A stretch of DNA of 64,000 nt from Deltaproteobacteria bacterium (GTDB lineage: Bacteria > Myxococcota_A > Polyangia > Polyangiales > Polyangiaceae). Position 1 is the first letter of the stretch, and every line of letters starts with the position of its first letter. Shown here piece after piece: positions 59,913 through 64,000 of this stretch. The position numbers were made by a program, and so were the translations under genes. The notes beneath the pieces were generated by a model. It had not been told where the DNA came from, searched no databases, and saw only the letters and a program-made list of their open reading frames with translations. The stretch lies in contig JACRCQ010000051.1 of NCBI GenBank assembly GCA_016218915.1, positions 1-64,000 on the forward strand, written 5' to 3'.

Positions 59913-62003
59913 TCACTTGCGAGGACCCTTGGGTCCAGTATGCCCGGCTCCCTGGACGCGCCAGTCGCGCACTTCGAGCCTGCCGCCACGCTCCACCATC
60001 ACACCCGCGTGGCCGGGCTTCAAGGCCTTGGAAAGCTTACCCTGGATTTCGACGGTACCGACCGAGGCGCGGACATCGCTGCCCTTGATTGCCAGGCGGA
60101 CCTGGAATCCGCCGGAGGGCTGCGCCCCGATCGGGGAAGCAGGGGAAGCCACCGCCTGCTCCTGGCCCGCGTCGTCGATCTGCACCAGGCTCGCCACACA
60201 GCTGTCGCTGCTCTGTCCAGCAGGCGCCGAGTCCGAGCCTCCAGGCGGCTCGCACGTGAGCTTGAGCGCCACGCCCTGGAAGCTCGAAGTCCCTGAAACA
60301 GCGCGCACCACCAGACCGCCCTTGCCGCTCTCGACCCGCACCGTGGCCAGCACCTCGTGATCGGCTGCGGGCGCCTTGGCCTGGATCGCGTCGAGCCCTT
60401 GCCCGGTTGCAGGCTGCGCGGACGCGATGATGATCCGTCCGTCATCGAGCACCGCGACCCTGGGCGCACCGCTCAGACGCACGAACTGCAGCGTGCCCGC
60501 TGCCCACCGATCGCCAGCGGTCAGGGGCACGCTCGCGCTCGACACGGCCCAGGCGCCAGGCTCGCGGTTGTCCACCCGAAGCCTGGAGATGGCGCCTCCA
60601 CCGCTGCGCTCGATCGTCCACTTGTGACCGTCGAGCTCAAAGCCTGCGACCACGCCTTCCTGCAGGGTCACCGGCACGCGAAGCGACGCCTTGCCCGCCT
60701 GCTGTCCGAGCTGGACCGCGCCACCTGAGCCATCGGCCAGCACACTCAGGCCGACAAGCAGCTGCTCGAACGCGTGCCCCTGCCCTGCGAGCCAGCGAGA
60801 GAGCGCGATGTCGAGCGTGCGTCGTCCATCGACCAGGAGCATGGCAGCAGAAGCAACCGCAAGAGTGCGCGGCAGGATCGCAGTGGGAGAAGTCTGGGCA
60901 TCGCGATCGAGCGACGAGCCGATCAGCCAGGGAGCGAGCAGGGTCGCTTCGCCCTTGCCCGAGGCGCGTTGCACGGCGCCGGCAGCAAGCGCATCGAGCT
61001 TTGGATTGGCCTTGAAAGCTTCGCGCGACGCCTTGTCGCTCACGACCCAGGCGGCTTCGCACAGCGCCTGCTCAGGGGCCTCGCCGCTGCGGTCTGCGCC
61101 CCACCAGCCCTCGCGAGCAGGGGCGAGCGCACCCACCGGGCTGCGTACGGCGAGCACTGCGGTGCTGGGTTTGAGAGGCGCGCTCGAGACCTTGTCGACC
61201 AGCACGAGCGAGACGCCGCGAAGTGCGTTGGGAACCGACTCGACCACGCGCGCCACCTCGGCAGCGCGGATCGCGGGCCCGTCGCCGACCACCTCGAGCA
61301 CAGCGCCTGTGCGCAGGAAAAAACCCTTGGAAACGGGATCCAGGCCGAGCCAGCTCGCGACCTCCTCGCGGTTAGACAGCACGTTGGAGAGCGCTGCGAG
61401 GTTGAGGGCGATCTGCGAGCGCAGGAGCAAGCCGCGCCCTTCGGCCTTGTTGCGGTGCCCCATCAGGGCAGCGTGCTGGGCCACGTGCTGGCCATAGGCC
61501 TGAGCAACCGATCGGAGCGATTCGTTGCGAATCGTGGCGCCCATCCCGCTCTCAGGCCCAAGGCTCTTGCCGATGAACTGGTGGATCGCCATCAGCTCCT
61601 CGAAGGCTGCGGGTTCGGTCTCGATGTAGCCGCCGATCGAGCCGGGACGATCGCGAAGCATCAGGTCAGCGCGGGCCAGCAGCGCTCGGCTCACGGGCGA
61701 GATGAGGGCAGCTCGTGAAGGCTGGGACGCCGGGCCGAACAGCAGGGCGTGGAGGTATCGCTGGCGAGCCTCGGTCAGGGGCTGCTCGCGAAAGGCGGAA
61801 GCGAGGGCCTCGGCGGATTCGTTGGCCGACAGGTCAGGGCGGGCCGCGAGCGCGCGCATGCGCGGCACGGTCGACAGGTCGCTCGCTTCGAAGAAGCTAC
61901 GGAGCTGTCCCTTCTCGGAATCGGTCAGCGCAGCCAGGGCGGTCGTCGATTGCGCGACGACGCCGAGCCAGACCAGGGAAGCCAAAGCCAGCCGGAGTTT
62001 CAT
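59913..62003 (-). CDS. Large exported protein, unknown
   Basis: A 696-residue protein with signal peptide MKLRLALASLVWLGVVAQST ending near TALA. The first 350 residues are helical (SEKGQLRSFFEASDLSTVP, RYLHALLFGP, ELMAIHQFIGKSLG), with GLLLRSQIALNLAALSNVLSN in the middle. The last 250 residues are beta-rich and resemble a lectin-like or LamG-like sandwich (QVRLAIKGSDVRASVGTVEI, GHAGVMVERGGRLEVRDWRV). No catalytic motif is recognised. It lies just before the B12-binding gene and away from the GGDEF gene. Confidence 0.75.
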   Translation of the reverse strand: MKLRLALASLVWLGVVAQSTTALAALTDSEKGQLRSFFEASDLSTVPRMRALAARPDLSANESAEALASAFREQPLTEARQRYLHALLFGPASQPSRAALISPVSRALLARADLMLRDRPGSIGGYIETEPAAFEELMAIHQFIGKSLGPESGMGATIRNESLRSVAQAYGQHVAQHAALMGHRNKAEGRGLLLRSQIALNLAALSNVLSNREEVASWLGLDPVSKGFFLRTGAVLEVVGDGPAIRAAEVARVVESVPNALRGVSLVLVDKVSSAPLKPSTAVLAVRSPVGALAPAREGWWGADRSGEAPEQALCEAAWVVSDKASREAFKANPKLDALAAGAVQRASGKGEATLLAPWLIGSSLDRDAQTSPTAILPRTLAVASAAMLLVDGRRTLDIALSRWLAGQGHAFEQLLVGLSVLADGSGGAVQLGQQAGKASLRVPVTLQEGVVAGFELDGHKWTIERSGGGAISRLRVDNREPGAWAVSSASVPLTAGDRWAAGTLQFVRLSGAPRVAVLDDGRIIIASAQPATGQGLDAIQAKAPAADHEVLATVRVESGKGGLVVRAVSGTSSFQGVALKLTCEPPGGSDSAPAGQSSDSCVASLVQIDDAGQEQAVASPASPIGAQPSGGFQVRLAIKGSDVRASVGTVEIQGKLSKALKPGHAGVMVERGGRLEVRDWRVQGAGHTGPKGPRK

Positions 62004-62108
62004 GGGTGGCGGGAGCCTACCGGCGATGGAGTGCGGGCTGCAAGCGTGGAGCCGCGACCACTACGTGGAGCCGCGACCGTCAGGGAGCGGGCGGTTCCAC
62101 CCGCTCGC

Positions 62109-63005
62109 CTACCCGCAGCAGCGGTTGCGGCCGGTTCGCTTGGCCTCGTAGAGCAGCTCGTCGGCCCGCTTCAGAAGCTCGGTCGCAGACTTGTCCGCAT
62201 CGCTCAGCACCGCGGTTCCCACGCTGATCGTCACGCTGATCGACTCGGACTGGAACACGAACTTGTTCTCCTGGACCTTGCTGCGCAGCGTCTCGGCGAG
62301 CTGGCGCGCCCCGTCGATCGCTGTTTCAGGAAGCATCACCACGAACTCCTCGCCACCGTAGCGAGCCACGAGCTCGTCACGACGAATGCGTCCTTGCACC
62401 ACGCGGGCGAGCTCCTTGAGGACGAAGTCGCCTGCCAGGTGGCCGTGCTCGTCGTTGATCTTCTTGAAGTGGTCGATGTCGAACATCAGCACCGCGAGGT
62501 CGCGGGTGTGACGGCGTGCCCGGATGATCTCGCGCTCGAGCGCTTCGTACAGGTAGCGCTTGTTGAAGGTCTGGGTGAGGCCGTCCATGATCGTGAGACG
62601 GTAGATTTCCTCGTGGTACTGGCTCTCGACGTCAGTGCCGGACAGGTACTTGAAGATCGTGGGACCGACCTTGATCCGGTCGCCGTTCTCGAGCTTCTGG
62701 GCGCTGGAGATCTGGTCGTCGTTGACGTAGGTGCCGTTCGTGGACCCGTCGTCCACGGCAAACCAGGCATCGCCGCGCGATTCGATGTGGCAGTGGCGGC
62801 GCGAGACCGAGTCGCCATCGAGCACGATCTGGTTGTCAGCGCCGCGTCCGGCGCGCATGGGGCTCTGCTCGAGGACGAACCGCTTCCCAAGGAGCGTGGC
62901 TTCCTTGGTATAGATCACCACGAGGCAGTCATTGCGCCGGCCGCCGGTTTCGGCAATGCGGGGCTGGACAGCCGTAACGCGTGTCTTTTCGTCGAAATCG
63001 CTCAC
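62109..63005 (-). CDS. FHA-GGDEF diguanylate cyclase
   Basis: A 298-residue protein starting at GTG. An FHA domain, which binds phosphothreonine, spans about 40-112 (GRGADNQIVL, SVSRRHCHIE, DDGSTNGTYVND). A GGDEF domain occupies 128-298 and makes cyclic di-GMP. DALTQT-like entry (MDGLTQTFNKRYL), FDIDHFKKINDEHGH and the active-site RYGGEEF near 215 are intact. At the place of the inhibitory I-site RxxD it has RRDE, that is RxxE, so product inhibition may be altered. The signal input is presumably a Ser/Thr kinase. Confidence 0.93.
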   Translation of the reverse strand: MSDFDEKTRVTAVQPRIAETGGRRNDCLVVIYTKEATLLGKRFVLEQSPMRAGRGADNQIVLDGDSVSRRHCHIESRGDAWFAVDDGSTNGTYVNDDQISSAQKLENGDRIKVGPTIFKYLSGTDVESQYHEEIYRLTIMDGLTQTFNKRYLYEALEREIIRARRHTRDLAVLMFDIDHFKKINDEHGHLAGDFVLKELARVVQGRIRRDELVARYGGEEFVVMLPETAIDGARQLAETLRSKVQENKFVFQSESISVTISVGTAVLSDADKSATELLKRADELLYEAKRTGRNRCCG

Positions 63006-63382
63006 ACTCTACGAATCCAGCTCAGGGTACAGGAAACGCGTCAGACGGTTCCCCGGTGCCGTTGCTGGCGGGGAGTTGCTGCGCGCATGGGTTCCACTCA
63101 CAGGTTGGCCCGATCAAGGGCTGTTCAGAGTCTGCTAAGGTAGACGAGACGCTTTGGGGGCGTCAAGCCGACCCCTGTCCAGACGTTGTAGCGCACGGCC
63201 GCGGCAGAGTCCTGCCCCAGGCCGAGGATTACCTTGCCCCACACCCCGCGACAGGGGCATCAGCCCCGTTGGAGGCCGGGCCAGTATCCGGATCTGGACA
63301 CAACCGGAGAACCTGTCACGGAACACCCTGCCCGGGGGTCGGTTCCCCCGGACGCAAGGCGATACTCCGGTTTATCATAAAT
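63006..63382. other. Intergenic region with one hairpin
   Basis: About 380 bases upstream of the GGDEF gene. It holds CCGGGGG-TCGGTT-CCCCCGG at 63332-63351, a seven-pair hairpin with no T-run, and no credible gene. The promoter of the GGDEF gene must lie near its left end. Confidence 0.5.
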
Positions 63383-64000
63383 CCTCGAATTGGATGAGCC
63401 GCAGATCTTCGCAGATCCTCGCTGATCATCGCAGATGGGGGTGATGCTGGCGCACCAGGATTCGCTCGGGCACCCGTCCGCCCTCGTATTGGATGAGCCG
63501 CAGATCTTCGCAGATCCTCGCTGATCATCGCAGATGGGGATGGGGCTGGCGCACCAGGATTCGCTCGGGCACCCGTCCGCCCTCGAATTGGATGAGCCGC
63601 AGATCTTCGCAGATCCTGGCAGATCATCGCAGATGGGGATGAGGCTGGCGCATCGCGGATCGCGCGTGAACCCTGCGCCCCAGCCCTCGGATCCTGTCTG
63701 CGGGGATTCTGCGGGATCTGCTTTGGTCTGCGCGATCTGCGGCCATCTTCCGCGTTGCACTCGGCTCGGCTGAGCAGATGGGGGTGATGCTGGCGCACCA
63801 GGATTCGCTCGGGCACCCGTCCGCCCTCGTATTGGATGAGCCGCAGATCTTCGCAGATCCTGGCAGATCATCGCAGAGGGGGAGGAGGCTGGCGCATCGC
63901 GGATCGCGTGTGAACCCTGCGCCCCAGCCCTCGGATCCTGTCTGCGGGATCTGCGTTGGTCTGCGCGATCTGCGGCCATCTTCCGCGTTGCACTCGGCTC
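63383..64000. repeat. Intergenic repeat array, 99-bp period, running off the window
   Basis: Units beginning cctcg-attggatgagccgc start at 63383, 63482, 63581 and 63825; the first two spacings are exactly 99. Each holds gcagatcttcgcagatcct, gatcatcgcagatggggat and gcaccaggattcgctcgggc. A longer variant inserts ggatcgcg-gtgaaccctgcgccccagcc and ggtctgcgcgatctgcggcc, and repeats at 63640-63770 and 63895-64000. Open frames exist but there is no sign of a protein. It shares the gcagatc vocabulary with the array at 39561. Confidence 0.85.

Overview
The window looks like a piece of a myxobacterial chromosome (phylum Myxococcota, probably class Polyangia). The reasons are high GC, long runs of secreted or lipid-anchored proteins with Cys-rich tandem repeats or Gly/Ala linkers, a very large SpvB/RHS protein, many non-coding tandem repeats, and a compact dcw (division and cell wall) cluster. 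This placement rests on style of content, not on a marker gene. I see no tRNA, rRNA, CRISPR array or intact insertion sequence.

Region 1 (0-4 kb) is a graveyard of RHS toxin ends. Two degenerate copies of a short segment of the intact RHS gene (near 1.5 kb and 2.8 kb) lie among three small genes that look like orphan immunity genes, next to a lone XRE-type antitoxin gene. Region 2 (4-14 kb) is a same-strand row of predicted lipoproteins: two beta-propeller-like proteins, two paralogues built from a 55-residue Cys-rich repeat, and two small overlapping genes. Region 3 (13.5-30.9 kb) is the most interesting part. It is a four-gene minus-strand operon in the order FGE-fold lipoprotein, 2299-residue lipoprotein with a C-terminus like Tc-toxin subunit A, 2476-residue SpvB/TcB/RHS (TcB-TcC-like) protein with a variable toxin tip, and a candidate immunity gene. 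I read it as a lipid-anchored relative of the ABC (Tc) toxin system.

Region 4 (31-42 kb) is mixed: Gly-rich lipoproteins, a LuxR-type regulator, a protein with a ParB-like segment, an M61-like lipoprotein that has lost its zinc site, an 8-repeat Cys-rich lipoprotein, and several families of intergenic repeats and hairpins.

Region 5 (42.2-59.05 kb) is a textbook dcw cluster on the minus strand, transcribed mraZ-rsmH-ftsL-ftsI-murE-murF-mraY-murD-ftsW-murG-murC-ftsQ-ftsA-ftsZ. Most junctions overlap by 1-8 bases. A good promoter and three MraZ-box-like repeats precede mraZ, and an intrinsic terminator follows ftsZ. murB and ddl are absent from their usual place. Region 6 (59-64 kb) holds a plus-strand structured RNA candidate with a strong terminator, a stand-alone B12-binding protein, an exported protein of unknown function, an FHA-GGDEF diguanylate cyclase, and a repeat array that runs off the window.
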